Part shown: piece by piece, positions 16,511 to 25,957 of the stretch
How positions within the stretch are numbered: the first letter of the stretch is position 1
Layout: the number at the start of each line of letters is the position of its first letter
DNA from: Candidatus Kuenenia stuttgartensis
GTDB lineage: Bacteria > Bacteroidota > Bacteroidia > Flavobacteriales_D > Crocinitomicaceae
Assembly (NCBI GenBank): GCA_943326025.2
Contig: CALPRR020000001.1
Location: 1 to 35,392, forward strand
Direction of reading: 5' to 3'
DNA length: 35,392 nt
Notes under the pieces: model-generated
The model's input: the letters and a program-made list of their open reading frames with translations, nothing else
Databases searched by the model: none
Told to the model about the DNA's origin: nothing
Position numbers and translations under genes: made by a program

Positions 16511-19500
16511 CTATAAAATCCCAACCAAATCTTCTCGATTTAGCGATTTTAAGATGCTGGTATCCGTTTTAACTAAATCTGTTGCTAATTCTTTTTTGGA
16601 GTCTTGTAATGTTCTTATTTTATCTTCTATCGTGTCAGGGCAAATTAATCGAACTGCGAATACATTTTTCTTTTGACCGATTCTATAACATCTATCGATT
16701 GCTTGATTTTCAACAGCTGGATTCCACCATGGATCAACTAAATACACATAATCAGCTTCTGTTAAATTTAATCCAGTTCCACCAGCTTTCAAACTAATTA
16801 AAAAAACGCGAACTTCATCGTTGGTTTGAAAATTATTGACTTTCGTTTCTCTATCTTTGGTTTGACCCGTTAAATATTCGTATTTAATTTCTCGTTTATC
16901 TAATTCTTTCTTGATTAAATCGAGCATCGTAACAAATTGAGAAAATACAATCATTTTATGATCACCTTGTTTTGAAGTAATTTCTCCCATCAATACTTCT
17001 ATTTTAGAAGACTGATCTCCATAGTATTCTTCATCGTTAATCAATGCTGGTGAATTACAAATTTGTCTCAACTTAGTTAAACCGGCCAACACATGCATGC
17101 TATCCATGTATTTTTTCTGATTCGATGTTGCGATCAAAAACGCTCTAAATTCTTGTTTATAGGTGTCGTAAACTTTGCGTTGCTCCTCTCCCATTTCACA
17201 ATAAAGTACCATTTCTGTTTTATCTGGTAATTCTTTTGCAACTTGACTTTTCGTTCGTCTTAATAAAAACGGATTTATTTTCTTTTGCAATTCTTTCGCT
17301 CGACCAAAATCTTTGAATTTATCAATCGGCATTGCATACAAATCCTTAAATGCTGTTTTATTACCCAATAAACCTGGACATGCAAACGAAAACTGTCCGT
17401 ATAAATCAAAGGTGTTGTTTTCAATTGGCGTTCCCGTTAATACCAATTTATTCCTAGATTTTAATAATCGAACCGATTTATAACGTTGTGATTCAGGATT
17501 TTTAATCGCTTGAGATTCATCCAAAATCACATAATTAAATTCAAATTCTTTGAGAAAACGAATATCAGAAAGCAATGTTCCATAAGAAGTTAAGATAATC
17601 TCAAATTGATGAAAATCTTCGGTATTCTTTACTCTATCAGCTCCATAAATTGTAAATAATTTAATCGAAGGAGCAAATTTTTCAATTTCATTTTGCCAGT
17701 TAAAAATTAAGGATGTTGGAACAACTATAAGGTTCGTATTGTTTTTAACTTTCTTTTCTCTCTGAGATAATATAAATGCCAAGATTTGAATTGTTTTCCC
17801 CAATCCCATATCATCTGCCAAACAACCACCAAAACCGAAATCATCTAAGAAATTTAACCAATTCAAGCCTTCTTTTTGATAATCACGCAAAGTCGCATTC
17901 AATGCTTTTGGCACTTTCACCTTTTGAATTGAATTAAAAGAAGCCAATTTAGCCTGATAAAAAGCAATTTGATCTCTTGCTTCGTTAGTCAAAACCTCAT
18001 CTTCGTATAATTCTGAAATTTCAGAAAAGTTGATTTTATTTGTTCGGATAACTTCTTTTTGAACTTCTCCTACTCTAAAATATTTTGAAAATTTTTCGAT
18101 CCATTCTTCAGGAAGTAATCCTAATGTCCCATCTCCTAACTCAACAAATTTTGTTTTGTTTTTAACTGCTTTTTGCAATTGTTTCAATGTGACATCTTGT
18201 TCGCCATATTTAACTTTTATAGCCGTATCAAACCAATCCAAACCTGAACTAACAGAAACAGTTACACTCGCTTTATGTCCGTTATAACGATTATTTTTTA
18301 ACTCACTAAATCCAAGAATTGTAATCTCAGCATCTCTCCATTGATCGAAAACCTCCAAAAACCAAGCACCTTCTAAAAAATGAACTGAATGAATGTAAAA
18401 ACTATCTAAATTTAATTGCTCTTCAAAACTTTCATGTTGACGAATTAACATTGCTAAAAAGCGATATTCTAAATCGATATCACGTTCTACTAAAAACTCA
18501 TTTCCATTTTTATCTCTTGAATAAATTTGTTTTTTTGATAAAATTGGAATCTCTATGTCTCCATATTTTACAACTGGAGTAATTGCTATATACCCATCTG
18601 AATCGCATAAATAAATGAGCTTACTGACTTTTTTATCGAACCCTTTTTCGATGATTTGCTTTTTTGAAGCGGGTTTTAAATACGTATAATTTATTTTAAT
18701 TCGATGTTCTAAATTCGCTAAATACTTCTCTTGAAATTCTTTGTATTTAGATTTATGAATGATGATTTTTTGATTATTACTCTTGAAAAAATTAATCACA
18801 CGAATTACATCAGGATTATCAATTAAATACATTGTCTCTCCCAATAGAACAAAGTAATTGAAAACTAGTTTTAACTTTTTTAATTCAATAAAAATTTCGT
18901 CAATTTCTATTTGACCTGAAATTTCATAGAATTTTTCCTTCATGTTCACATCCAGAATCAAATCAGATTCTAATCTTTTCAATTGAACAAGAACGATTGA
19001 ACTTGAAGTTAAATTATCCGAAATACTTTCATTGTGGTAATAAACCTCAAAATTACTTGGATTCTTTACGATAGCTTTCAAAGCATCAATATCAGAAACT
19101 CCAGAAAGGCGCATTCCTTCACTTTGAAATTTAGCTAACGCTGTAAAGAACTTAATTTCTTCTTGCTTTTCAGCTTTCCAAATTAAATCTACTGGATTCT
19201 TTTTTGTTATTGGATTTTTTGGTCTTCCATCTTTAGTTGCATTAGAAGTTACAAAGTCTACATAGATGTGATCGTAATAACGATGTTGCCCAATAATTAC
19301 AAATTGCTTCGAAAAACTTTGCTGATAGGCTTCAATTGGTGTTAGAACTTCTTTTGGCTGAGGAAGCAATTGTTTTTCAAGTAGATTTGTCGTTTTTTGA
19401 TTAATTGGGAGTAATTCTTTTATTTTAGAAATGACATTTGCTCGTTTATACATTGAATCGTATTCCAATTCAAAAAAATCATCTAAGTTATTCTCCTCTT

Positions 19501-20167
19501 CTAATCCAAATTCTTTTGCTTTTTCATGAAAATATTCCTTTCTGAAAACCTCATCAAAAAATACACTAATCTCTTCTCTATCTTTGATGTTATACAATGC
19601 TTGCGCTTGATGTTCACACATTTTACGCTTAATTGAAGGACAACTACAATTTAATATTAATTGATCATTTTCAAACTTGACATCTACAACATTGTTTCTC
19701 GGAAAACTATATGCATCCAGAAATGAAATATGATTGATGGAGATTTCATTCGGATAAAAATCTAAAAAACCTCGTTTTCGTTCACTTGGTAATTCCATGG
19801 AATGAACCATGATGTAAGTATTCGTAAGTTTTGGAAATTTGAACTTGTCAATTCGATACTCCGTTGGATGAACTCCATTTTCTCGATCTTCCCCATTCAC
19901 TAATTCATCATCTGCTTTATGCAGTACGTGAACGATATGTTTGCAGATTGGACCTTGATTAAACGAACAATTACAAGAAGCTTTTAAAACTTTTTTTGGA
20001 GAAAATTCAATTTTGACATCATAGATATCTGAACCTTTAACCAACGCTGTAATTTCTGTTTCAGACAATGAAAAATCCTTGATTTCAGAATCTCTCCATT
20101 CACTTCTAGTTTTTTCTGAAGTATAATTGAGTACAAATGTTTCAAAGATTTTAGTTGTGAATGTCAT
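16511..20167 (-). CDS. SNF2-family DNA helicase/ATPase with two SWIM zinc motifs
   Basis: A 1218-residue protein with two N-terminal SWIM zinc motifs, CNCSFNQGPICKH (about 66-78) and CSCPSIKRKMCEH (about 174-186), both CxCx8CxH. A long middle region fits the bacterial SNF2-associated domain. The C-terminal half is a complete SNF2/Rad54-like motor: YQKEGLNWLNFL, LADDMGLGKTIQ (Walker A near residue 790), VPTSLIFNWQNEI, VILDESQAIKN (box II DESQ), LVLTGTPIENN, then KMIVFSQFVTML, LISLKAGGTGLNLTEADYVYLVDPWWNPAVENQAIDRCYRIGQ. It is an ATP-driven DNA or protein-DNA translocase, most likely acting on transcription complexes or chromosome structure; the exact role is unknown. An 82-nt A/T-rich gap separates it from the gene upstream, so it may have its own promoter. 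Confidence 0.94.
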   Translation of the reverse strand: MTFTTKIFETFVLNYTSEKTRSEWRDSEIKDFSLSETEITALVKGSDIYDVKIEFSPKKVLKASCNCSFNQGPICKHIVHVLHKADDELVNGEDRENGVHPTEYRIDKFKFPKLTNTYIMVHSMELPSERKRGFLDFYPNEISINHISFLDAYSFPRNNVVDVKFENDQLILNCSCPSIKRKMCEHQAQALYNIKDREEISVFFDEVFRKEYFHEKAKEFGLEEENNLDDFFELEYDSMYKRANVISKIKELLPINQKTTNLLEKQLLPQPKEVLTPIEAYQQSFSKQFVIIGQHRYYDHIYVDFVTSNATKDGRPKNPITKKNPVDLIWKAEKQEEIKFFTALAKFQSEGMRLSGVSDIDALKAIVKNPSNFEVYYHNESISDNLTSSSIVLVQLKRLESDLILDVNMKEKFYEISGQIEIDEIFIELKKLKLVFNYFVLLGETMYLIDNPDVIRVINFFKSNNQKIIIHKSKYKEFQEKYLANLEHRIKINYTYLKPASKKQIIEKGFDKKVSKLIYLCDSDGYIAITPVVKYGDIEIPILSKKQIYSRDKNGNEFLVERDIDLEYRFLAMLIRQHESFEEQLNLDSFYIHSVHFLEGAWFLEVFDQWRDAEITILGFSELKNNRYNGHKASVTVSVSSGLDWFDTAIKVKYGEQDVTLKQLQKAVKNKTKFVELGDGTLGLLPEEWIEKFSKYFRVGEVQKEVIRTNKINFSEISELYEDEVLTNEARDQIAFYQAKLASFNSIQKVKVPKALNATLRDYQKEGLNWLNFLDDFGFGGCLADDMGLGKTIQILAFILSQREKKVKNNTNLIVVPTSLIFNWQNEIEKFAPSIKLFTIYGADRVKNTEDFHQFEIILTSYGTLLSDIRFLKEFEFNYVILDESQAIKNPESQRYKSVRLLKSRNKLVLTGTPIENNTFDLYGQFSFACPGLLGNKTAFKDLYAMPIDKFKDFGRAKELQKKINPFLLRRTKSQVAKELPDKTEMVLYCEMGEEQRKVYDTYKQEFRAFLIATSNQKKYMDSMHVLAGLTKLRQICNSPALINDEEYYGDQSSKIEVLMGEITSKQGDHKMIVFSQFVTMLDLIKKELDKREIKYEYLTGQTKDRETKVNNFQTNDEVRVFLISLKAGGTGLNLTEADYVYLVDPWWNPAVENQAIDRCYRIGQKKNVFAVRLICPDTIEDKIRTLQDSKKELATDLVKTDTSILKSLNREDLVGIL

Positions 20168-20171
20168 TAAT

Positions 20172-20205
20172 CAAAATTCATTTTAGAAATTATAAAATTA
20201 AGCAA
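20172..20205 (-). promoter_or_regulatory. candidate promoter of the SNF2 helicase gene
   Basis: GAATTTTG on the minus strand (one mismatch to TAnnTTTG) at 20172-20179 ends 4 nt before the ATG, with TTG 23 nt further up (20203-20205). The placement matches three perfect cases elsewhere in the window. Confidence 0.35.
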
Positions 20206-20249
20206 TATATCTTACTTAATTTTTGATCAAATGATATTCTTAAAATTAC

Positions 20250-22145
20250 TTACTGAATAATCACTTTAGTTGATTTCTTTCTATTATTTCTATGAATAAT
20301 TAAATAATAAACTCCTTTAGGAATAGAACCAAAAGTATTCATTTCATGATGGTGATTTGAAATTTTATCCGGCAACAATTCTTCTGAATGAAATATTTTC
20401 CCAGCTAAATCAACCAATTGAATTGTTAACGGTTCCTCATTCTTTAGATCATTTTCAGAAAAATGAATCTTAAAGTTTCCATTTTCTGATGGATTTGGAA
20501 AAACATTCATAGCTAATTCTATAAGCTCATTTTCAACCGACTTTATTGTCGAATGAGTATACCTTCCATTAAAATCAACTTGTTTTAAACGATAGTATGA
20601 AATTCCCTCAACTATTTTTTCGTCTGTAAACAAATAATTAGAAGTCTGAGTTGAATTACCCTTCCCTTTAATTTGACCTATTTCATAAAAATCCTTTCCA
20701 TTTTCTGATTTCTCAATAGAAAAATAATCATTGTTTGTTTCTGAAAAAGTTGTCCAAAACACATCAACTTGATCGTAATTCAATTCAGTATTAAAGCTCG
20801 ATAATTCAACAGGTAAAACAATTACTGATGAAAAATGATACCCTAAAGTATAATAACCATCGTTTTGTAAATTTACATTCGAAAATGAAACCATATCTCC
20901 AGTAACACTATTTGCTGTTGCTATTTCGGTCCAAGAAGTTCCTATTGAATTTGAAGATCTATATAAAAGGACATAATCACCTGCAACTCCCATTGAATTA
21001 ACAGCCATACCACTATTGGAAACATCAAATTCAACGGTTCCATTTAATACTGAAGAAGTATTTGTTACGTCGAAATACCAAACTCTTTGCCATCTCGTAT
21101 TTGAAGTTCCTGTCATACCTGCAACGTCCGTGGACATTTCGCTATTGTAGGCTGAACCGTGTCCGATCAATAAATAATCTCCAACGTCTAAAACAGATGT
21201 TGAAGTTATCCCTAAACCTTTTGTTACTGAAGAAGAAAAACTTGTATTTGAACCAACAACTGAACCAGGCATTATTGTATCACTTCCTATACCAGCAACA
21301 TCTTTGTCAAAATTAATTAAACTATTATCACCAGCGTATTTATCCTCTGAAGCAAGAGCAATATTGTATTTTGCAGATAAATAATTATTCACGATAATTC
21401 TAGAAGCTTTATTTAATGCAGTTCTATAACCTATTACTTCAGCAATATAACCACCAAATGGTCTTGGGTCGTTTAAATCCGTTGAACCTATAATTAATGG
21501 TGAATTATTATTCGGAACTGACGTATTCGTTTCTGAAGCTCTTACATCTAAATTATTTCCATTATATAATTTGGATCTAGAAGCAGAACTCAACGTTCCA
21601 TCATATACAACATTTATTAAATAATTATTATTTGGACTATAAGTTGTCGTACCATTAAATCTATTATCATTTGTTTGAATATCGACATAAAATTTATTTG
21701 AAGTATAATAAAACAACATGAAAGATTGTTCAATTCCTACATTAGTTCTTTTAGAAACAATAGATCTAGCACCTCCATCTAATGTCAAAGGTCTTGAAAT
21801 GGTAAAAAAAGTATAACCAGAAGTATTATCCAATGTAGAAGCATCAGCTCCAACTAACTTATCATTCGTCCCATTGTTATTATCGAAAAGAATTGCTGGA
21901 TTTCCATTAATAAGATTGGTTGTGTAAATTGGTTGCTTGTTATTCGTTGCTTGAGAAACGGAATTTGAATTACCTGATTGATCGGTCCAATTTGAAACTG
22001 CTGTACCATTTGAAGTAGTATTTGTACCTGCATCAGCTCTTAACCACAACATATTGTTCGTACTCGTACCTACTCCACCTGGTCCTGTTTGACCAAAAGA
22101 GCAATAGTATACCGAAGTATATAGTAGCAAGATAACAAACTTCAT
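20250..22145 (-). CDS. T9SS type A secreted protein with LamG/concanavalin-like domain
   Basis: The protein is 631 residues from the ATG at 22143-22145, which gives a clean signal peptide (MKFVILLLYTSVYYCSFGQ). A TTG five codons upstream is possible but less likely. Residues about 30-260 form a LamG/pentraxin-like jellyroll (MLWLRADAGT, VSNWTDQSG, YTFFTISRPL, GYIAEVIGYRTALNKASRIIVNNYLSAKY). They are followed by a repeat-type domain (VGDYLLIGHGSAYN, RWQRVWYFDV, about 265-440) and a fibronectin-like segment (VELSSFNTELNYDQVDVFWTTFSETNNDYFSIEKS). The end is a type A T9SS sorting domain (VFPNPSENGNFKIHF ... GVYYLIIHRNNRKKSTKVIIQ). Known for the class: exported by T9SS and anchored at the surface. 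A carbohydrate or surface adhesin role is inferred. Confidence 0.9.
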   Translation of the reverse strand: MKFVILLLYTSVYYCSFGQTGPGGVGTSTNNMLWLRADAGTNTTSNGTAVSNWTDQSGNSNSVSQATNNKQPIYTTNLINGNPAILFDNNNGTNDKLVGADASTLDNTSGYTFFTISRPLTLDGGARSIVSKRTNVGIEQSFMLFYYTSNKFYVDIQTNDNRFNGTTTYSPNNNYLINVVYDGTLSSASRSKLYNGNNLDVRASETNTSVPNNNSPLIIGSTDLNDPRPFGGYIAEVIGYRTALNKASRIIVNNYLSAKYNIALASEDKYAGDNSLINFDKDVAGIGSDTIMPGSVVGSNTSFSSSVTKGLGITSTSVLDVGDYLLIGHGSAYNSEMSTDVAGMTGTSNTRWQRVWYFDVTNTSSVLNGTVEFDVSNSGMAVNSMGVAGDYVLLYRSSNSIGTSWTEIATANSVTGDMVSFSNVNLQNDGYYTLGYHFSSVIVLPVELSSFNTELNYDQVDVFWTTFSETNNDYFSIEKSENGKDFYEIGQIKGKGNSTQTSNYLFTDEKIVEGISYYRLKQVDFNGRYTHSTIKSVENELIELAMNVFPNPSENGNFKIHFSENDLKNEEPLTIQLVDLAGKIFHSEELLPDKISNHHHEMNTFGSIPKGVYYLIIHRNNRKKSTKVIIQ

Positions 22146-22216
22146 AGTTACAAACAGCAATTAATTCAAAAGAGAAAAACACCTTTTGTTTAATACAGTA
22201 AATAATTTTAGCATTG

Positions 22217-22224
22217 CAAAAATA
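22217..22224 (-). promoter_or_regulatory. -7 promoter box of the LamG-like T9SS gene
   Basis: TATTTTTG on the minus strand (perfect TAnnTTTG), 71 nt upstream of the ATG at 22145. No clear -33 element at normal spacing. Confidence 0.45.
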
Positions 22225-22378
22225 TAAATTATTTAATAATGATCTAAAAATTAAATATTGCAAGTCCTAATGAAGAATCTAAATGACTGAAAAACAAACA
22301 AAGTAAGTGGCGTATTACTGTTTTTTTGTGGGGAAAAGATGGGGTTTTATTCTAAATAATTACAAAAATAAAAACATC

Positions 22379-22449
22379 AAATAAATAACCTGGTAGTAGA
22401 AAATCCATTTTCATAGATATATTTTTTAATTCTACTACCAGATTTATTT
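22379..22449 (-). terminator. large hairpin, probable terminator of the five-gene secreted/redox cluster
   Basis: A perfect 12-bp arm pair (CTGGTAGTAGAA 22390-22401 / TTCTACTACCAG 22430-22441) is extended by eight further pairs (AAATAAAT 22379-22386 / ATTTATTT 22442-22449) beyond a 3-nt bulge. The loop is 28 nt. It lies 4 nt past the stop of the 1032-residue gene and is followed on that strand by T-rich sequence. The long loop is unusual for an intrinsic terminator; mRNA 3'-end protection is an alternative. Confidence 0.6.
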
Positions 22450-22452
22450 TAA

Positions 22453-25400
22453 TTATTCAACAACTAATTTTTGTACAAAACTTCCTTTTACAGAGTTGAT
22501 TTTAACAAAATAAATTCCTGCTGATAAATCAGTTGAAATAGATGTTGTATTTGTTAAATTATCTGTAATTGATTTTACCTGTTTTCCGATTTCGTTGAAA
22601 ATAACGATTGAAGTTAAAGTTAATGTTTCATCCATAACTTTTACAGTAAACATACCATTTGAAGGATTCGGATAAATAGACAACCCATTTTCAACTGTTG
22701 AAATTGAATTTAAACCTAAAGTAGTGAAACCTACAATTGCTGATGAACTTGAAGTACATCCATTTGTTGTAACTGTAACAGAATAATCTCCATTAGCTGT
22801 TACAGTGTATGACTGATTCGTTGCATTTTGAATTGCAGAACCATTTAAATACCATTGATTTCCTGAAGCAACATTTGTGCTTAATAAAGTACCATTTGCA
22901 TATAAAACTGGTGCAGTTGGAATTGGATTAATTGTCATTTCAATTGATTGAGCGTTCACCGTATCAATAGTAGCACAAGTTAAACTAGAAATTAAATTAC
23001 AAGTAACAATATCATTGTCATTTAAAGTTGAAATTATTAATGTATCTGAATTCTCAGACAATAGATTCCCATTAACAAACCATTCATAAAAAGGAGTTGT
23101 ACCTGCATTTATTCCATCAGCAACTAATATCACTTCAGAACCAGCACAGGCTGTATTGTTTGCTAAAATAGAAACAGAAGGAATTAATGCAGAATTTACA
23201 TTTATCGCTACAATCGCTGAAGTGTCATCTAAATCAGATATACATGATTCACTTGAAGTTAATACACAATATACTTCATCACCATTTACTAACGTATCTA
23301 CAACTATCGAAGTTGATGTTGAAACACTTTCTCCGTTGATAAACCACTCAAATGTTGGTGTATTTCCTGCGTATGTAGTTGATTGTGAAAAAGTAACTTC
23401 TTGACCAGAACAAATTGTTGTAATATCAGCTGAAACATTAATAGAAGGAGTTACAGGGGACGCTCCTGAAATTGTCATTGAATCTGTATGCGAAATAGAC
23501 AATGCATCTGAGACAGTCACAAAATAAGTACCTTGAAGAAGGTTATTGATTGAAGCTGTTGTCGCACCATTACTCCATAAATAAGTATATGGAGCAGTTC
23601 CACCAGTTGCAACTGCAGATAAAGATCCGTCATTCGCATTGATACATGAAGGAGAAGATGGATAATTGATTGCTACATTAACTGGAAGTTCAGAAAGACC
23701 ATTTGAATACAAACAGTTATTTTCTGTCGTTACAAAAACTCGAGAAGTAACAAATGAAATTTTATTTACTGCCGTATAACTTGGTAAATTGAATTGGTTT
23801 CCACCTGCTTCCCACGTTTGACCATGATCACTTGTTGCAATTAAACCACCTCTATAACTTGCAAAAACATAACCTCCAAAAGTACCCATTGCTTGAATAG
23901 CATCTCCATCCAAACCTAATAAAGTAGTATGAGAAATTGAAGTAGGTGAAGTAGCTGACCAATTAAAATCAGAAATATCAGCAACAAACACTCCGTCATG
24001 ATGCGTTCCAACATAAATTTTTGTCCCTAATGTCGTTATAGCAGTTGTATGATCGGTCGGTAAATTCGTTGTTATATTTGTCCAATTACCTGACGCTTCA
24101 TTTCTTGAGTGAACTCCTCCTCCATGGATAGCAATTACAACTTTATCTCCATATGAAGAAAATGCAACATCTTCTAAATTAGTGCCTAAATTCCCTTGAA
24201 TTGAAGTCCATGCACCTGTTCCATTAGATTGGTAAATTGTACCTGTTGCATCAAAAATGTACACATAATTTGATGTAGCAAACACTTTTTTTACAGATAA
24301 TTCAAACAATCCAATATTAAACTCATTCCAAACAGCACCTGTATCATTACTCACAAAAACACCTGCATTTTCAGTAACAGCAAATAATTTTGTTCCTTTA
24401 AACGTTAAATCATTTACATGTAAATAATCTGTTAAACCATTATTTGCAGCAGTATAAGAAGTTGCTAAATTTTTACTTACAAATACCCCTTTTTCAGTAG
24501 CTGCAACAATTACTTGATCTCCACTTGTTGCCATTGAATAGGTCACCTGATTGTTGTACCCCGTATTATTCGCTATCCAACTGATTGAAGAATTTGATGT
24601 TTTATAGATGCCATCTTTGTAAACACCTGCAATTAAACTTGTGTTATACGCTGCAACAATATTTACATTCATATTAGAGGTAAATCCGGTATTAATAGTT
24701 GACCAAGAAATTGATCCTGTAACTGAAGTATAAACTCCATTATCTGTTGCTAAATACCAATTTGTACCATTATTTGTAATTGAATTAATAGCTAAATTCA
24801 AAATTAATCCTGAAGTTACTGCAACATATACAGGCGATGTTGTGGTACTAGCTGAAGCTAATACAAAAACACCATTGTGATTTTTTACTAATATTTCATT
24901 TGTAGTACCATTGTAAGATATTGCAGTTGTATTTGATATGTTTAATGTATTTGCATCATTTAAACCTAACCAAGATAAACCATTATCATCAGAATAATAA
25001 ACTCCTTTATTTTCAGCTGTCAATATTAAACGTGCACCTGCTTTTACAATACCCGTAATATTTGTTCCAGCAAAAGGTAAACTTGTAATTTCACTCCAAT
25101 TTGAACCATTATCAATTGTTCTGAAAATTTTTCCATTGGAAGTTCCTACAACTAATGATGTTGCATCAAATGAAGCGATAGCTGTCGTATTTTTGCTTGT
25201 CAATCCATTTTGAACTTTTTCCCAGTATCTGTCAGAACCAACATAACCAGTAAAACGGAAAACGCCACTATCAACTGTTGCTGCAAATAAATTTGATCCT
25301 GCAAAATCTAACGCAGCAATTTTACCACTTTTCAAACCAACAGGTTTACAGCTCCATCCTACTAAAGAAGCATTTGTATTTACATAAACACCTCCATTTT

Positions 25401-25551
25401 CAGTTCCAAAATAAACCAATCCACCTCCTTGAGTTGAACAGGTGATTTTACCACTACCGTATGGACCTTTAGATCCAAAGTGTGCGAATGAGATTGTTGA
25501 AACATATAAAAATGCAATCAACATCATTGACTTTAAAGTATTATTTTTCAT
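22453..25551 (-). CDS. T9SS type A secreted beta-propeller protein with SprB and Ig-like repeats
   Basis: A 1032-residue protein with a signal peptide ending near residue 23 (STISFAHFG). Residues about 25-620 are a run of some twelve BNR/sortilin-like propeller blades (GTENGGVYVN, FAATVDSGVF, RTIDNGSNWSEI, YSDDNGLSWLGL, TSDHGQTWEAGG). A SprB repeat follows at about 630-690 (NANDGSLSAVATGGTAPYTYLWSNGATT), then two or three Ig-like modules each opening with a Cys pair (about 700-935). A type A T9SS domain ends the protein (LSIYPNPSNGMFTVKV ... AGIYFVKINSVKGSFVQKLVVE). It is exported to the surface. It follows the cytochrome gene by only 19 nt, so it belongs to the envelope redox/copper-like cluster. 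Its partner there is unknown. Confidence 0.92.
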   Translation of the reverse strand: MKNNTLKSMMLIAFLYVSTISFAHFGSKGPYGSGKITCSTQGGGLVYFGTENGGVYVNTNASLVGWSCKPVGLKSGKIAALDFAGSNLFAATVDSGVFRFTGYVGSDRYWEKVQNGLTSKNTTAIASFDATSLVVGTSNGKIFRTIDNGSNWSEITSLPFAGTNITGIVKAGARLILTAENKGVYYSDDNGLSWLGLNDANTLNISNTTAISYNGTTNEILVKNHNGVFVLASASTTTSPVYVAVTSGLILNLAINSITNNGTNWYLATDNGVYTSVTGSISWSTINTGFTSNMNVNIVAAYNTSLIAGVYKDGIYKTSNSSISWIANNTGYNNQVTYSMATSGDQVIVAATEKGVFVSKNLATSYTAANNGLTDYLHVNDLTFKGTKLFAVTENAGVFVSNDTGAVWNEFNIGLFELSVKKVFATSNYVYIFDATGTIYQSNGTGAWTSIQGNLGTNLEDVAFSSYGDKVVIAIHGGGVHSRNEASGNWTNITTNLPTDHTTAITTLGTKIYVGTHHDGVFVADISDFNWSATSPTSISHTTLLGLDGDAIQAMGTFGGYVFASYRGGLIATSDHGQTWEAGGNQFNLPSYTAVNKISFVTSRVFVTTENNCLYSNGLSELPVNVAINYPSSPSCINANDGSLSAVATGGTAPYTYLWSNGATTASINNLLQGTYFVTVSDALSISHTDSMTISGASPVTPSINVSADITTICSGQEVTFSQSTTYAGNTPTFEWFINGESVSTSTSIVVDTLVNGDEVYCVLTSSESCISDLDDTSAIVAINVNSALIPSVSILANNTACAGSEVILVADGINAGTTPFYEWFVNGNLLSENSDTLIISTLNDNDIVTCNLISSLTCATIDTVNAQSIEMTINPIPTAPVLYANGTLLSTNVASGNQWYLNGSAIQNATNQSYTVTANGDYSVTVTTNGCTSSSSAIVGFTTLGLNSISTVENGLSIYPNPSNGMFTVKVMDETLTLTSIVIFNEIGKQVKSITDNLTNTTSISTDLSAGIYFVKINSVKGSFVQKLVVE

Positions 25552-25570
25552 TATTGTTTTTAAATTATTA

Positions 25571-25954
25571 TTAATTATTTTGAGCTCCTTGCTCTATCCA
25601 TTTTAAAATCAAATCCAATTTACATTGTTCTAACACGCCATTTGGTGGCATTGGATTATTAACGGATTTCATCGATGAATACAACAAACTTGAACTCGGA
25701 TTTGTGGTGTTTATATAACCACTTTGACTGTTTAATAACTGCTGATATGAAACACTTGACACTAAATTTAAATTACCCTTCGGATTTGTTCCTGAATGGC
25801 AACCTGATGTTGTACAATTCTCATTGAAAATTGGTTGTACATCATTTTTATAAGAAACAGTATCGGGTAAATCACATTTCTCTTTCTTCTTTTTACATGA
25901 CGTAAAATGCAAGAACGAAATCATAATTACTATGAGTGTAAAAAATTTTATCAT
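25571..25954 (-). CDS. mono-heme cytochrome c lipoprotein with CX4CH heme site
   Basis: A 127-residue protein with a lipobox ending in TSC (Cys20) and a Lys-rich linker (KKKKEKC). A small cytochrome c domain follows: YKNDVQPIFNENC, heme motif C47-TTSG-C52-H53 (CX4CH rather than CXXCH), GNLNLVSSVSYQQLL, and the probable axial Met102 in NNPMPPNG. The C-terminal helix is LDLILKWIEQGAQ. The overall pattern fits the planctomycete-type cytochrome c domain found in many Bacteroidota lipoproteins. It likely carries electrons in the periplasm or at the outer membrane. It lies 3 nt after the MbnP-like gene and 19 nt before the secreted propeller gene. Confidence 0.88.
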   Translation of the reverse strand: MIKFFTLIVIMISFLHFTSCKKKKEKCDLPDTVSYKNDVQPIFNENCTTSGCHSGTNPKGNLNLVSSVSYQQLLNSQSGYINTTNPSSSLLYSSMKSVNNPMPPNGVLEQCKLDLILKWIEQGAQNN

Positions 25955-25957
25955 CAG

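Noticed and set aside
21062..21316. Plus-strand 84-codon ORF antisense to the LamG-like gene
   Set aside because: Leu/Gln-rich translation is the expected shadow of Asn/Ser-rich coding on the other strand.
22146..22160. Upstream TTG start for the LamG-like T9SS protein
   Set aside because: The ATG at 22145 gives a cleaner signal peptide.
22453..25551. Repeated DNA in the propeller gene as a CRISPR or tandem repeat
   Set aside because: The repeats are degenerate protein blades of varying length in an intact reading frame, not conserved DNA repeats.
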